64,000 bases of DNA from Kosakonia sp. H02 (GTDB lineage Bacteria; Pseudomonadota; Gammaproteobacteria; Enterobacterales; Enterobacteriaceae): positions 3,224,001-3,288,000 of the forward strand of contig CP131915.1 in the NCBI GenBank assembly GCA_030704225.1, written 5' to 3'. Of this stretch, positions 41,394 to 50,933 are shown one piece after another. Position numbers and translations under genes: made by a program. Every line of letters begins with the position of its first letter. The first letter of the stretch is position 1. The notes beneath the pieces are model-generated. The model was given only the letters and a program-made list of their open reading frames with translations. It did no database searches and had not been told where the DNA came from.

Positions 41394-44300
41394 TTAACCC
41401 AGTTGTTTACGGGCGTTGCGGAAAATGCGCATCCACGGGCTGTCCTCGCCCCAGTTTTCCGGGTGCCAGGAGTTAGACACTGTGCGGAACACGCGCTCCG
41501 GGTGCGGCATCATAATGGTGACGCGACCGCTTTCGTTGGTCACGGCAGTAATGCCGTTTGGTGAACCGTTCGGGTTCGCCGGGTAGGTTTCTGTCACGCT
41601 ACCGCTATTATCAACATAACGCAGCGCCACCAGCCCTTTGCTTTCAAGCTGTGCCAGGTGCGCCGCGTCACGCACTTCCACACGGCCTTCACCGTGAGAA
41701 ACCGCAATCGGCATCTGCGAACCGACCATGCCCTCCAGCAGCAACGACGGACTTTGGGTGATTTCGACCAGGCTGAAGCGTGCTTCAAAGCGATCGGAGG
41801 TGTTACGTACAAAGCGTGGCCACAGTTCACTGCCAGGGATCAGTTCACGCAGGTTGGACATCATCTGGCAGCCATTGCACACGCCAAGCGCCAGCGTTTG
41901 CGGACGATGGAAGAAGGTTGCGAACTCATCGCGTACGCGGTCGTTAAAGAGGATCGATTTCGCCCAGCCTTCACCAGCACCCAGTACGTCGCCGTAGGAG
42001 AAACCGCCGCAGGCCACCAGCGCCTGGAAGTTTTGCAGCCCGGAACGCCCGGCCAGCAGGTCGCTCATATGCACGTCGAACGAATCAAACCCGGCGCGAT
42101 GGAACGCGGCCGCCATCTCAACGTGGGAGTTCACGCCCTGCTCGCGCAGTATGGCGACTTTCGGGCGCGCGCCGGTCGCAATAAACGGGGCGGCGATATC
42201 CTCGTTGAGATCGAAAGTGAGCTTCACATTGAGGCCCGGATCGTTGTCATTGGCTTTCGCTTCATGCTCCTGATCCGCGCACTCCGGGTTGTCGCGCAGG
42301 CGCTGCATCTGCCAGGTGGTTTCCGCCCACCACATACGCAGGGTGGTGCGGCTCTCGCTGAACACCGGCTTGCCGTCCACTTCAATCACAAAGCGATCGC
42401 CACAGACGGCGCTGCCCAGGTAGTGCACAACGTCCGCAAGACCGTAAGCGGCCAGCACGCTTTCCACCGCTTCGCGATCGCCAGCGCGAACCTGGATCAC
42501 CGCGCCTAATTCTTCATTAAACAGCGCTGCCAGATGATCGCCACCCAGCGAAGCGATATCGACATTCACGCCGCAATGCCCGGTGAAAGCCATCTCGGCC
42601 AGGGTGACCAACAAGCCGCCATCAGAACGGTCGTGGTACGCCAGCAGTTTGCGATCCGCCACCAGCGCCTGAATAGCGTCATAGAAGCCTTTTAATTGCT
42701 CAACGTTACGCACGTCTGCCGGTTTGTCACCCAGTTGGCGGTAAACCTGCGCCAGCGCGGTAGCGCCGAGTGCGTTACTACCTTTGCCAAGATCAATTAA
42801 CAGCAGGGCGTTCTCTTCTGTAGAAAGCTGCGGCGTAACGGTGCGGCGCACATCTTCAACGCGGGCAAAGGCGGTTATCACCAGCGACAGCGGCGAGGTC
42901 ATCTCGCGCTGCTCGTTACCTTCCTGCCAGCGGGTTTTCATCGACATCGAATCTTTACCGACCGGAATGGTCAGGCCCAGCGCCGGGCAAAGCTCTTCGC
43001 CTACCGCTTTCACCGCCGCGTACAGACCGGCGTCTTCGCCCGGATGACCGGCAGCGGCCATCCAGTTCGCCGACAGCTTAATGCGTTTAATATCGCCAAC
43101 TTGCGTTGCCGCAATGTTGGTCAGCGCTTCACCCACCGCAAGGCGGGCAGAAGCGGCGAAGTCCAGCAGGGCAACCGGCGCGCGTTCGCCCAGCGCCATC
43201 GCTTCGCCGTAGTAACTATCAAGGCTGGCGGTCGTGACCGCGCAGTTCGCCACCGGGATCTGCCACGGGCCGACCATCTGATCGCGCGCCACCATGCCGG
43301 TGACCGTACGGTCGCCGATGGTCACAAGGAAGGTTTTTTCCGCCACCGTCGGCAGATGCAGAACACGGTTAACCGCATCAGCAAGCGTAATGCCGTGCGT
43401 ATTAAAGCTGTCGCCAGTCGCCTGACGCGTCGCCACGTCGCGGGTCATCTTCGGCGTTTTACCCAGCAGCACATCCAGCGGCATATCAATCGGCTGGTTG
43501 TTGAAGTGGCTGTCATTCAGGGTCAGGTGCTGCGCTTCGGTGGCTTCGCCAATTACCGCGTACGGCGCGCGTTCACGGCGGCACAAATCGTCAAAAAGCG
43601 CCAGCTGATCGGCAGCAACCGCCAGCACATAGCGCTCCTGAGATTCGTTACACCAGATCTCCAGCGGGCTCATGCCCGGCTCGTCGCTGAGAATATCGCG
43701 CAGCTCAAAACGCCCGCCGCGACCGCCGTCACTCACCAGCTCCGGCATAGCGTTAGAGAGACCGCCCGCGCCCACGTCGTGAATAAAGAGGATTGGGTTA
43801 GCATCGCCCAGCTGCCAGCAGCGGTCGATCACCTCCTGGCAACGACGCTCCATCTCCGGGTTATCGCGCTGTACGGAAGCAAAATCGAGATCCGCATCGG
43901 ACTGACCCGACGCCATAGAGGACGCCGCACCGCCGCCGAGGCCAATATTCATCGCCGGGCCACCGAGGACAATCAGTTTTGCACCAACCGTGATCTCGCC
44001 TTTTTGCACATGATCGGCGCGGATATTGCCGATCCCGCCCGCCAGCATGATCGGCTTATGATAACCGCGCAGTTCTTCGCCGTTGTGGCTGTTGACCTTC
44101 TCTTCGTAGGTACGGAAATAACCGTTCAGCGCCGGACGACCAAATTCGTTGTTGAACGCCGCGCCGCCGAGCGGGCCGTCGGTCATGATATCGAGCGCGG
44201 TAACAATACGTTCCGGCTTGCCAAAATCCTCTTCCCACGGCTGTTCAAAACCCGGAATGCGCAGGTTAGAGACCGAGAAACCGACCAGACCCGCTTTCGG

Positions 44301-45281
44301 CTTCGCGCCGCGCCCGGTGGCCCCTTCGTCACGGATTTCACCGCCGGAACCGGTTGCCGCACCCGGCCACGGCGAAATCGCCGTCGGGTGGTTATGGGTT
44401 TCTACTTTCATCAGAATATGCGCCGGTTCCTGATGAAAATCGTAACGGCCTTCCCCGCGATCGGCGAAGAAGCGCCCGACGGCTGAACCTTCCATTACCG
44501 CCGCGTTGTCTTTATAGGCAGAGAGCACGAAGTCCGGCGTTTGCTCGAAGGTGTTCTTGATCATTTTGAACAGCGACTTCGGCTGTTGCTCGCCGTCAAT
44601 TACCCAGTCGGCGTTAAAAATTTTGTGACGGCAGTGTTCCGAGTTCGCCTGGGCAAACATATAGAGTTCAATGTCGTTCGGGTTGCGCCCCAGGCGGGTA
44701 AACGCTTCCTGGAGATAATCAATTTCATCGTCGGCCAGCGCCAGGCCAAGACGCAGGTTAGCGTCGATCAGCGCCTGGCGGCCTTCAGCGAGCAGATCCA
44801 CACTCTGTACTGGCGCAGGCTGATGGTGCCCGAACAGACGCGCGGCATCTTCTGTCGATGCGAATACGCTCTCCATCATGCGGTCATGCAGCAGCGCAGC
44901 GACGTCTTTCCACTGGGCATCGCTCAGACCGGCGGCGTCAACGTAATACGCCACGCCGCGCTCAAGGCGATTGATTTTGTCGAGGCCGCAGTTGTGGGCA
45001 ATATCCGTTGCTTTAGAAGACCAGGGAGAGATGGTGCCAGGACGAGGAGTGACGAGCAGTAATTTTCCGGTCGGCGTATGGCTGCTGAGGCTTGGGCCAT
45101 ATTTCAGCAGGCGCTGGAGCCGGGCGTACTCTTCTTCGGTGAGCGTGTCATTCAGATCGGCAAAGTGAGCATACTCGGCGTAAATATTGCTCACCGGAAG
45201 GTTGGCGGCCTGAAAGCGTGCCAGCAGTTTGTTGATACGAAAAGCGGACAATGCAGGCGAACCACGCAGAATTTCCATCAT
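41394..45281 (-). CDS. purL: Phosphoribosylformylglycinamidine synthase
   Basis: Fourth step of purine synthesis: FGAR plus glutamine and ATP gives FGAM. The 1,295-residue protein has the N-terminal PurS-like domain, a linker, the central synthetase core (SGGEIRDEGATGRGAKPKAG, GGGAASSMASGQSD), and a C-terminal class I glutaminase with nucleophile C1135 (GVCNGCQMM) and MMPHPERVFR. Start chosen at 45281 (MMEILRGSPALSAF), which gives the E. coli length; upstream in-frame starts up to 45407 would run into the promoter and PurR box. Transcription is divergent from mltF. Confidence 0.98.
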   Translation of the reverse strand: MMEILRGSPALSAFRINKLLARFQAANLPVSNIYAEYAHFADLNDTLTEEEYARLQRLLKYGPSLSSHTPTGKLLLVTPRPGTISPWSSKATDIAHNCGLDKINRLERGVAYYVDAAGLSDAQWKDVAALLHDRMMESVFASTEDAARLFGHHQPAPVQSVDLLAEGRQALIDANLRLGLALADDEIDYLQEAFTRLGRNPNDIELYMFAQANSEHCRHKIFNADWVIDGEQQPKSLFKMIKNTFEQTPDFVLSAYKDNAAVMEGSAVGRFFADRGEGRYDFHQEPAHILMKVETHNHPTAISPWPGAATGSGGEIRDEGATGRGAKPKAGLVGFSVSNLRIPGFEQPWEEDFGKPERIVTALDIMTDGPLGGAAFNNEFGRPALNGYFRTYEEKVNSHNGEELRGYHKPIMLAGGIGNIRADHVQKGEITVGAKLIVLGGPAMNIGLGGGAASSMASGQSDADLDFASVQRDNPEMERRCQEVIDRCWQLGDANPILFIHDVGAGGLSNAMPELVSDGGRGGRFELRDILSDEPGMSPLEIWCNESQERYVLAVAADQLALFDDLCRRERAPYAVIGEATEAQHLTLNDSHFNNQPIDMPLDVLLGKTPKMTRDVATRQATGDSFNTHGITLADAVNRVLHLPTVAEKTFLVTIGDRTVTGMVARDQMVGPWQIPVANCAVTTASLDSYYGEAMALGERAPVALLDFAASARLAVGEALTNIAATQVGDIKRIKLSANWMAAAGHPGEDAGLYAAVKAVGEELCPALGLTIPVGKDSMSMKTRWQEGNEQREMTSPLSLVITAFARVEDVRRTVTPQLSTEENALLLIDLGKGSNALGATALAQVYRQLGDKPADVRNVEQLKGFYDAIQALVADRKLLAYHDRSDGGLLVTLAEMAFTGHCGVNVDIASLGGDHLAALFNEELGAVIQVRAGDREAVESVLAAYGLADVVHYLGSAVCGDRFVIEVDGKPVFSESRTTLRMWWAETTWQMQRLRDNPECADQEHEAKANDNDPGLNVKLTFDLNEDIAAPFIATGARPKVAILREQGVNSHVEMAAAFHRAGFDSFDVHMSDLLAGRSGLQNFQALVACGGFSYGDVLGAGEGWAKSILFNDRVRDEFATFFHRPQTLALGVCNGCQMMSNLRELIPGSELWPRFVRNTSDRFEARFSLVEITQSPSLLLEGMVGSQMPIAVSHGEGRVEVRDAAHLAQLESKGLVALRYVDNSGSVTETYPANPNGSPNGITAVTNESGRVTIMMPHPERVFRTVSNSWHPENWGEDSPWMRIFRNARKQLG

Positions 45282-45348
45282 AAGTCTCTCGTCTTCGATT
45301 ACGAAGCGTCGGGGACGCTTAAAGTGTGCACCAGGGAAAACGGGCGTC

Positions 45349-45377
45349 ATTATAGAGAATCCTGTGCGTTGACGAAA
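45349..45377 (-). promoter_or_regulatory. purL sigma-70 promoter
   Basis: On the minus strand the -35 TTTCGT (45372-45377) and the perfect -10 TATAAT (45349-45354) are 17 bp apart. The -35 overlaps the PurR box. Confidence 0.8.
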
Positions 45378-45387
45378 CCGTTTGCGT
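45372..45387. promoter_or_regulatory. PurR operator of purL
   Basis: The minus-strand ACGCAAACGGTTTCGT matches the PurR consensus at 14 of 16 bases and overlaps the -35 box, so bound PurR would block RNA polymerase. Confidence 0.88.
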
Positions 45388-45554
45388 CGAAATAAAATCG
45401 CCGCCAATTTTTAGCAATAGCTGTGACCGAATGCTCTAATTAGTTGCCAACTGGCGTTTTGTTGCGCAAAATGCCGCTCAATCACCGACAAACCTTACTG
45501 GTTTTACGTCAAAAAATCCTCCTGAGGCAAAGCACGGCGCAGAGAATTAACTCC

Positions 45555-47105
45555 TTGAAAAGATTTAAGATTAATTATCTGCTCATCGGCATTGTCACCC
45601 TGCTGCTGGCAGCGGCCCTGTGGCCTTCTATCCCCTGGTTCGGTAAAGCCGACAACCGCATCGCGGCGATTAAAGCGCGCGGAGAGTTGCGCGTCAGTAC
45701 CGTTGCGACACCGCTCACCTACGCCACGATAGAGGGCAAGACCTACGGGCTGGATTACGATTTAGCGCAACATTTTGCCGACTACCTTGGCGTCAAACTG
45801 ACGGTGACGGTGCGGCAAAATATCAGCCAACTGTTTGATGACCTTGATAACGACGACGCCGATATGCTCGCCGCCGGGCTGGTGTATAACAATGAGCGCA
45901 TCAAGAGCTACCAGACCGGCCCGGTCTACTACTCCGTTTCGCAGCAACTAGTTTATCGCGTGGGCAGCTACCGCCCGCGTACGCTGGAAAATATCAACGA
46001 AAGCCAGCTTACTGTCGCGCCTGGGCATGTGGCGCTGGATGATCTGCGTGAGTTAAAAGAGAAGAAATACCCGAATCTAAGCTGGAAGGTGGATGACAAA
46101 CTCGGCACCACCGCCCTGCTTGAGCAGGTGGTTCAGGGAAAGCTGAGCTATACCGTGGCGGATTCGGTGGCGATTAGTCTGTTTCAGCGCGTTCACCCGG
46201 AACTGGCGGTAGCGCTGGATATCACCGACGAGCAGCCCGTCACCTGGTTTAGCAAGCGCGATGATGACAATACCCTTTCGGCGGCGATGCTCGATTTTTT
46301 CAATGATATTAATGAAGATGGCACCCTCGCCCGCCTTGAGGAAAAGTACCTCGGCCACGGTGATGATTTTGACTACGTCGATACCCGCTCTTTTTTGCGC
46401 GCCGTCGATAGTGTGCTGCCGGACTTACAACCGTTGTTTGAAAAATATGCCGAAGAGATCGACTGGCGCTTGCTGGCGGCGATTTCGTATCAGGAGTCGC
46501 ACTGGGATTCGCAAGCCACCTCGCCAACCGGCGTGCGCGGGCTAATGATGCTAACCCGCAATACGGCGCAGAGTTTAGGCCTGAGCGATCGTACCGACGC
46601 GGAGCAGAGCATCAGCGGCGGCGCGCGTTACTTGCAGGATATGATGAGCAAGGTGCCGGATAGCGTTCCGCAAGATGAGAAGATTTGGTTTGCGCTGGCG
46701 GCTTACAATATGGGCTATGCGCATATGCTGGATGCCCGGGCGCTGACGGCTAAAACTAAAGGTAACCCCGATAGCTGGGCGGATGTAAAACAGCGCCTGC
46801 CGTTGTTAAGCCAGAAAGCGTATTACAGCAAGTTAACCTACGGCTACGCCCGTGGGCATGAAGCGTATGCCTACGTGGAGAATATTCGTAAGTATGAGAT
46901 AAGCCTGGTGGGCTATTTGCTGGAAAAAGAGAAGCAAGCCGCAAGAGCACTAAAGCTGGCGCAAAGTTACCCGGTGGTGTCGGCACAGGAGCTTAACCGC
47001 CCGGCTTACGGCGTTCTGCCGTTTAGCGCCTTGTCCGCGTTTGACGCCTTCCCGCGTAACCCAATGCTGGTGCCGGATGGGCTGTCGCTGAAAGTGAACC
47101 GTTAA
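45555..47105 (+). CDS. mltF: Membrane-bound lytic transglycosylase F
   Basis: Cleaves peptidoglycan glycan strands with formation of 1,6-anhydro-muramyl ends. It has an N-terminal hydrophobic segment (about residues 6-24), an ABC-type solute-binding domain (about 30-265) and a C-terminal SLT domain with catalytic glutamate E314 in YQESHWD. I choose the TTG at 45555 (MKRFKINYLLIG): the protein then has 516 residues, like E. coli (518), and E314 takes its E. coli number. An ATG-like extension to 45444 adds 37 residues with no family match. The ribosome binding site before the TTG is weak. Confidence 0.93.
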   Translation: MKRFKINYLLIGIVTLLLAAALWPSIPWFGKADNRIAAIKARGELRVSTVATPLTYATIEGKTYGLDYDLAQHFADYLGVKLTVTVRQNISQLFDDLDNDDADMLAAGLVYNNERIKSYQTGPVYYSVSQQLVYRVGSYRPRTLENINESQLTVAPGHVALDDLRELKEKKYPNLSWKVDDKLGTTALLEQVVQGKLSYTVADSVAISLFQRVHPELAVALDITDEQPVTWFSKRDDDNTLSAAMLDFFNDINEDGTLARLEEKYLGHGDDFDYVDTRSFLRAVDSVLPDLQPLFEKYAEEIDWRLLAAISYQESHWDSQATSPTGVRGLMMLTRNTAQSLGLSDRTDAEQSISGGARYLQDMMSKVPDSVPQDEKIWFALAAYNMGYAHMLDARALTAKTKGNPDSWADVKQRLPLLSQKAYYSKLTYGYARGHEAYAYVENIRKYEISLVGYLLEKEKQAARALKLAQSYPVVSAQELNRPAYGVLPFSALSAFDAFPRNPMLVPDGLSLKVNR

Positions 47106-47146
47106 GCGGATCGCGCGGCACTTATCTGCCCTAAGAAATCAACGGG

Positions 47147-47641
47147 TTACAGTTTCGATAATTTTTGTGTTTTTTTCTCCTGCCGACGCTGGCGGAAAAA
47201 ATCGCTGAGCATCGCGGCGCACTCGTCGCCTAACACTCCTTCTGTTATCTCTACCCGATGATTCATTCCCGGGTGATGCAACACATCCATTAATGAACCC
47301 GCCGCGCCGGTTTTCGCATCGCGCGCGCCGAACACCAGATGCCCGATGCGGCTGTGCACCATGGCTCCAGCGCACATCACGCAGGGCTCGAGGGTGACAT
47401 ATAACGTGGTATCAATCAGACGATAGTTTTGCAGCACCAGCCCGCCCTGGCGTAGCGCCATAATTTCCGCATGGGCGGTGGGATCGTGGCGGCCAATCGG
47501 GCGGTTCCAGCCCTCACCAATTACCTGATTATCATGCACCAGTACCGCGCCAACCGGCACTTCACCTTCATCCCAGGCGCGCTTCGCCAGCGTCAGCGCA
47601 TAACGCATCCAGTAATCGTGATTCTGTTCGGGGTTGGACAA
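47147..47641 (-). CDS. tadA: tRNA-specific adenosine deaminase
   Basis: Deaminates A34 to inosine in tRNA-Arg(ACG), allowing wobble decoding. The 164-residue zinc deaminase has the HAE motif (DPTAHAEIMAL) and the PCxxC motif (TLEPCVMCAGAM). The gene converges on mltF and is 60 bp downstream of pgpC. Confidence 0.97.
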   Translation of the reverse strand: MSNPEQNHDYWMRYALTLAKRAWDEGEVPVGAVLVHDNQVIGEGWNRPIGRHDPTAHAEIMALRQGGLVLQNYRLIDTTLYVTLEPCVMCAGAMVHSRIGHLVFGARDAKTGAAGSLMDVLHHPGMNHRVEITEGVLGDECAAMLSDFFRQRRQEKKTQKLSKL

Positions 47642-47701
47642 AGGGATATACTCCAGTGATTCAGGCGGGGCGCATTATACACACCCCTTATAGGTTCGCC
47701 A

Positions 47702-48337
47702 CTATTCGAGTTGCTGCAAGTCACCGTGCGGCGTAACGCGCCAGCGGTGCTGGCAAAAATAGAGCAGCGGGTTGTCCTGTTTACTGTCGCTGTAGCCGCT
47801 GTACAGACGCAGAGGTGTGCCGATTTTTCGCTCAAGCTGAACCACTTTTTCGTGACCAAGACAGCGCATCGTTAACACCCAGCCGCCGTAGCGGCGTTCC
47901 ATCTGGCTGGCAATCACATTGACGCGCGGTAGCCAGGGGGTATCGAAATAGACCTGCTCGACCAGCGGCTGCGGCGAACCGGTGATCAGCCAGATATCCG
48001 CATCAGACGCTTCCAGATAGTTGGTCAGCCGCGCTTGCACCACCGGAAACGCCGTCACATGCCCGCGAAACCAGGTGGCAAACTTCTGTTGCAGCGCCAC
48101 CATTTTGCGTTCGCTGTGGCCGAAGGTGCACCCCCATAACAGTAAGCTCATCGGCCAGCGCGCGGCGCGACCTTTTATCAACAGCCCACCGGCAATCACT
48201 GGTAACAAAGGAAGCACTAACAGCGCATTCAGCGGTTGATGACGCAGAACATAACGGAGAAACGTCCCGAACATATCCTGCTGATGTAAGGTTCCATCAA
48301 GATCGAAAAAAACGACGCGGCGTTCACTGGTAGCCAA
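47702..48337 (-). CDS. pgpC: Phosphatidylglycerophosphatase C
   Basis: HAD-superfamily membrane phosphatase of 211 residues that removes phosphate from phosphatidylglycerophosphate. The DxDGT motif is in FFDLDGTLHQQ, and hydrophobic residues at about 36-55 can anchor it to the membrane (LNALLVLPLLPVIAGGLL). LITGSPQPLVEQVY is the second HAD motif. Length equals that of E. coli. Confidence 0.95.
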   Translation of the reverse strand: MATSERRVVFFDLDGTLHQQDMFGTFLRYVLRHQPLNALLVLPLLPVIAGGLLIKGRAARWPMSLLLWGCTFGHSERKMVALQQKFATWFRGHVTAFPVVQARLTNYLEASDADIWLITGSPQPLVEQVYFDTPWLPRVNVIASQMERRYGGWVLTMRCLGHEKVVQLERKIGTPLRLYSGYSDSKQDNPLLYFCQHRWRVTPHGDLQQLE

Positions 48338-48504
48338 ATGGTATTCCTCTACTGGTTAAACCCCAATCGCCGGCAGCTCCGTTTGGCGATCGCACTCTAT
48401 CAAGCCTAACAGATAGATCCTCACTTTTCCGGTAACAACCTGTCACAAATACCTGCAATAATACGCGCCAGCGTTTCTCTTACCCTCACTAAGCCCCTGG
48501 AACA
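48338..48504. other. Intergenic gap between pgpC and the MFS gene
   Basis: This 167-bp divergent region has no gene that I can support. It should hold the promoters of pgpC and the MFS transporter; I see no recognisable operator. Confidence 0.5.
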
Positions 48505-49743
48505 ATGATAAAAACCAACACCGCGCCCCGGCGCGCTTTTCACTCGGCCTCCTTTCGCCACCTCTTTTTTGCCCGCCTGCTTACCGTGCTGGGCAACGGT
48601 ATTGCGCCGATTGCGCTGGCGTTCGCGGTGCTGGACATTGGCGGTTCGGCATCCGATCTCGGCATTGTGGTGGCAGCCCGCTCGCTGTTCAACGTCGCTT
48701 TTTTGTTGGTGGGTGGCGTGCTGGCAGACAGATATTCGCGCAGCCTGGTGCTGGTGCTCTCTTCCCTCGTTGCGGCTTTATCACAGGGTGTTGTTGCCTG
48801 GCTGGTGCTTGACGGTTCCGCAACGGTGCTGCTGCTGGCGGTACTGGGAACCATTAATGGCGCGGCGGCGGGAATGGCATTGCCCGCGTCCTCAGCCCTG
48901 GTGCCGCAAACGGTGCCGACGCATCATTTGCGCGAGGCCAACGCGCTTATCCAGCTTGGGATTTACAGCGGTACGGTGATCGGCGCATCCCTCGGCGGCA
49001 TGTTGACCAGCGCAGTCGGGCCGGGCTGGGGTCTGGCGGTTGATGCGCTGGGTTTTGCCGCTGCTGCGCCGCTTTATCGCGCGATTCGCATTGATGCTGT
49101 CCAGGCGGCGGCGACCAATATTCTGCAAGATTTGCGCGACGGCTGGAAAGAGTTCATTGGGCGGGCCTGGGTCTGGTCAATTGTGGTTCAGTTCACCATC
49201 GTTAATGCGGCATTTAGCGGCATTGTGATGGTGCTTGGCCCGGTGATTGCCGATACCGCGTTTGGCCGTATGCAGTGGGGCATTATTGTCGCTGCGCAAA
49301 GCGTTGGCCTGATTGCCGGATCGTTTCTTGCCCTGCGCTGGCGTCCACGCCGCGATCTGTTTATTGGCGTGATGCTGGTGGCTCTGTGCGCGGTACCGAT
49401 TTATCTACTTGGCCAGGTGGCGCCGACGCCGTGGCTTATCGCCGCTTTTTTTATCGCCGGCGTGACCTTTGGTCTGTTCGGCGTGGCGTGGGCTCAGTCG
49501 CTACAAACCCATATTCCGCCAGAAAAACTGGCGCGGGTGTATGCCTGGGATGCGATGGGATCGTTTATTGCCATTCCGGTGGGTGAATTGGCCGCCGGGC
49601 CGCTGGCGATGCACTTTGGCAGCGACCATGTTCTGACGGCATCAGCGCTGGCGGTGGTGCTTGCTTGTGTGGCAGCCAGCCTCGTTCCGTCCATTCGCCG
49701 CCTTGATAATTCACCACAGGTAAACGTCGTCCGCTCCTCTTGA
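48505..49743 (+). CDS. MFS transporter, EntS/MFS_3-like, accessory
   Basis: Twelve-helix major facilitator of 412 residues, probably an exporter. The first half has the signature GGVLADRYSRSLVLVLSS (loop 2-3, about residues 72-89) typical of drug/siderophore exporters of the MFS_3 branch. It lies alone, divergent from pgpC and 122 bp before yfhH, a place that is empty in E. coli. The base composition is GC-rich like the surroundings. Substrate unknown. Confidence 0.85.
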   Translation: MIKTNTAPRRAFHSASFRHLFFARLLTVLGNGIAPIALAFAVLDIGGSASDLGIVVAARSLFNVAFLLVGGVLADRYSRSLVLVLSSLVAALSQGVVAWLVLDGSATVLLLAVLGTINGAAAGMALPASSALVPQTVPTHHLREANALIQLGIYSGTVIGASLGGMLTSAVGPGWGLAVDALGFAAAAPLYRAIRIDAVQAAATNILQDLRDGWKEFIGRAWVWSIVVQFTIVNAAFSGIVMVLGPVIADTAFGRMQWGIIVAAQSVGLIAGSFLALRWRPRRDLFIGVMLVALCAVPIYLLGQVAPTPWLIAAFFIAGVTFGLFGVAWAQSLQTHIPPEKLARVYAWDAMGSFIAIPVGELAAGPLAMHFGSDHVLTASALAVVLACVAASLVPSIRRLDNSPQVNVVRSS

Positions 49744-49864
49744 TCGCTATCAAAAGCCGGACACTGAAACTTTGTGCTGAAAGAATTATTAATTAATAAT
49801 TGTGACCATTAGTGGAATAGTTAATTCATTCACCCGCATTATGGCCCTGCACTCCGGAGATCCT

Positions 49865-50713
49865 ATGAATTGTTTGATCCGCATTCGCCAGCGTTACCCC
49901 GGCCTTGCGCAGAGCGATAAAAAACTGGCGGAGTTTCTGCTGGAAAACCCCGACCATGCCCGCCATTTAAGTTCCCAACAACTGGCCGCCGAAGCCGGTG
50001 TCAGCCAGTCAAGCGTAGTGAAATTTGCCCAGAAGATGGATTTCAAAGGCTTCCCGGCGATGAAACTGGCGATCAGCGAAGCGTTAGCCAGCAATAGCAA
50101 TCCCTGGTCCGTACCGGTGCATAACCAGATCCGCGGCGACGATCCGCTGCGCGTGGTCGGCGAAAAGTTAATTAAAGAGTACCAGAGCGCAATGCATGCC
50201 TCGCTGGATGTGAACAGTGAAGATAAGCTGCTGGAGAGCGTGCGTCTGCTGCGCGAATCGCGCCGCATTGTGCTGACCGGCATTGGCGCGTCCGGCCTGG
50301 TGGCGCGTAACTTTGGCTGGAAGCTGATGAAAATTGGCCTCAACGCGATTGTCGAGCAGGATATGCACGCCCTGCTGGCAACGGTGCAGGCGCTTGAACC
50401 CGGCGATTTACTGCTGCCAGTTTCCTATTCCGGCGAGCGGCGCGAGATCAACATGGCGGCAGATGAAACGCTGCGTGTGGGCGGTAAGATCCTCGCGATC
50501 ACCGGTTTTACGCCGAATGCATTGCAGCAGCGCGCCACTTATTGCCTCTACACCATCGCCGAAGAGCAGGCCACACGCAGCGCGGCAATCTCCTCTACCA
50601 GCGCGCAAATGATGCTGACAGATTTACTGTTTATGGCGCTGGTACAGCAGGATCTGGAACATGCGCCAGAGCGCATTCGTCACAGTGAGGAGCTGGTTAA
50701 AAAACTGGTTTGA
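49865..50713 (+). CDS. yfhH: MurR/RpiR-family regulator YfhH
   Basis: Uncharacterised regulator of 282 residues. It has an HTH_6 domain (about residues 1-77, with LAAEAGVSQSSVVKFAQKM) and a SIS domain (about 125-255, with LTGIGASGLVARNF and PVSYSGERREIN). Start at 49865 (MNCLIRIRQRYP) follows GGAGATCCT and gives the E. coli length; a frame extending to 49802 is unsupported. Target genes are unknown. Confidence 0.93.
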   Translation: MNCLIRIRQRYPGLAQSDKKLAEFLLENPDHARHLSSQQLAAEAGVSQSSVVKFAQKMDFKGFPAMKLAISEALASNSNPWSVPVHNQIRGDDPLRVVGEKLIKEYQSAMHASLDVNSEDKLLESVRLLRESRRIVLTGIGASGLVARNFGWKLMKIGLNAIVEQDMHALLATVQALEPGDLLLPVSYSGERREINMAADETLRVGGKILAITGFTPNALQQRATYCLYTIAEEQATRSAAISSTSAQMMLTDLLFMALVQQDLEHAPERIRHSEELVKKLV

Positions 50714-50727
50714 ACAGGCAATAATCG

Positions 50728-50733
50728 TATAAT
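50728..50733 (+). promoter_or_regulatory. Putative -10 box, ancestral yfhL promoter
   Basis: TATAAT lies 36 bp before the yfhL-like start at 50769. The -35 region is weak. Confidence 0.4.
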
Positions 50734-50768
50734 CCCCACCCTGTTTGCGATGTTTTGAGGATTTTCTG

Positions 50769-50834
50769 ATGGCGTATTTAATTACCGAAAATGCCTCCAT
50801 TGCGACAGGTGCGCTAATTCACAAAAACTCATAG
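50769..50834 (+). pseudogene. Decayed 5' fragment of yfhL
   Basis: A 21-codon frame starts MAYLITENAS after a plausible ribosome binding site (GAGG). At the nucleotide level its first about 45 bases resemble the start of the intact yfhL at 52138 (ATG..TTTAATTAC and ATTGCGACAGGTGCG compared with ATTGCGATATGTGCG), with a one-base gap that shifts the frame before the first cysteines. It may be the remains of the original yfhL 5' end, cut off by the inserted acyltransferase gene. The similarity is short, so chance is not excluded. Confidence 0.45.
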
Positions 50835-50933
50835 CGCAGTTAATAAAATAAAATGATGCGCTACGATTTGAACAGGCGCTTCAATTAAATACTTTTTTCT
50901 TTTTTTTGGATTTTAAACAATACGGATAACGGG

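Noticed and set aside
43044..44486. 480-codon open frame opposite purL
   Set aside because: It lies wholly antisense to purL, whose catalytic residues and length are intact. The composition (many Arg, His, Gln) is that of a GC-rich shadow frame.
45282..45407. 42-residue N-terminal extension of purL
   Set aside because: It would cover the -10 box, the -35 box and the PurR operator.
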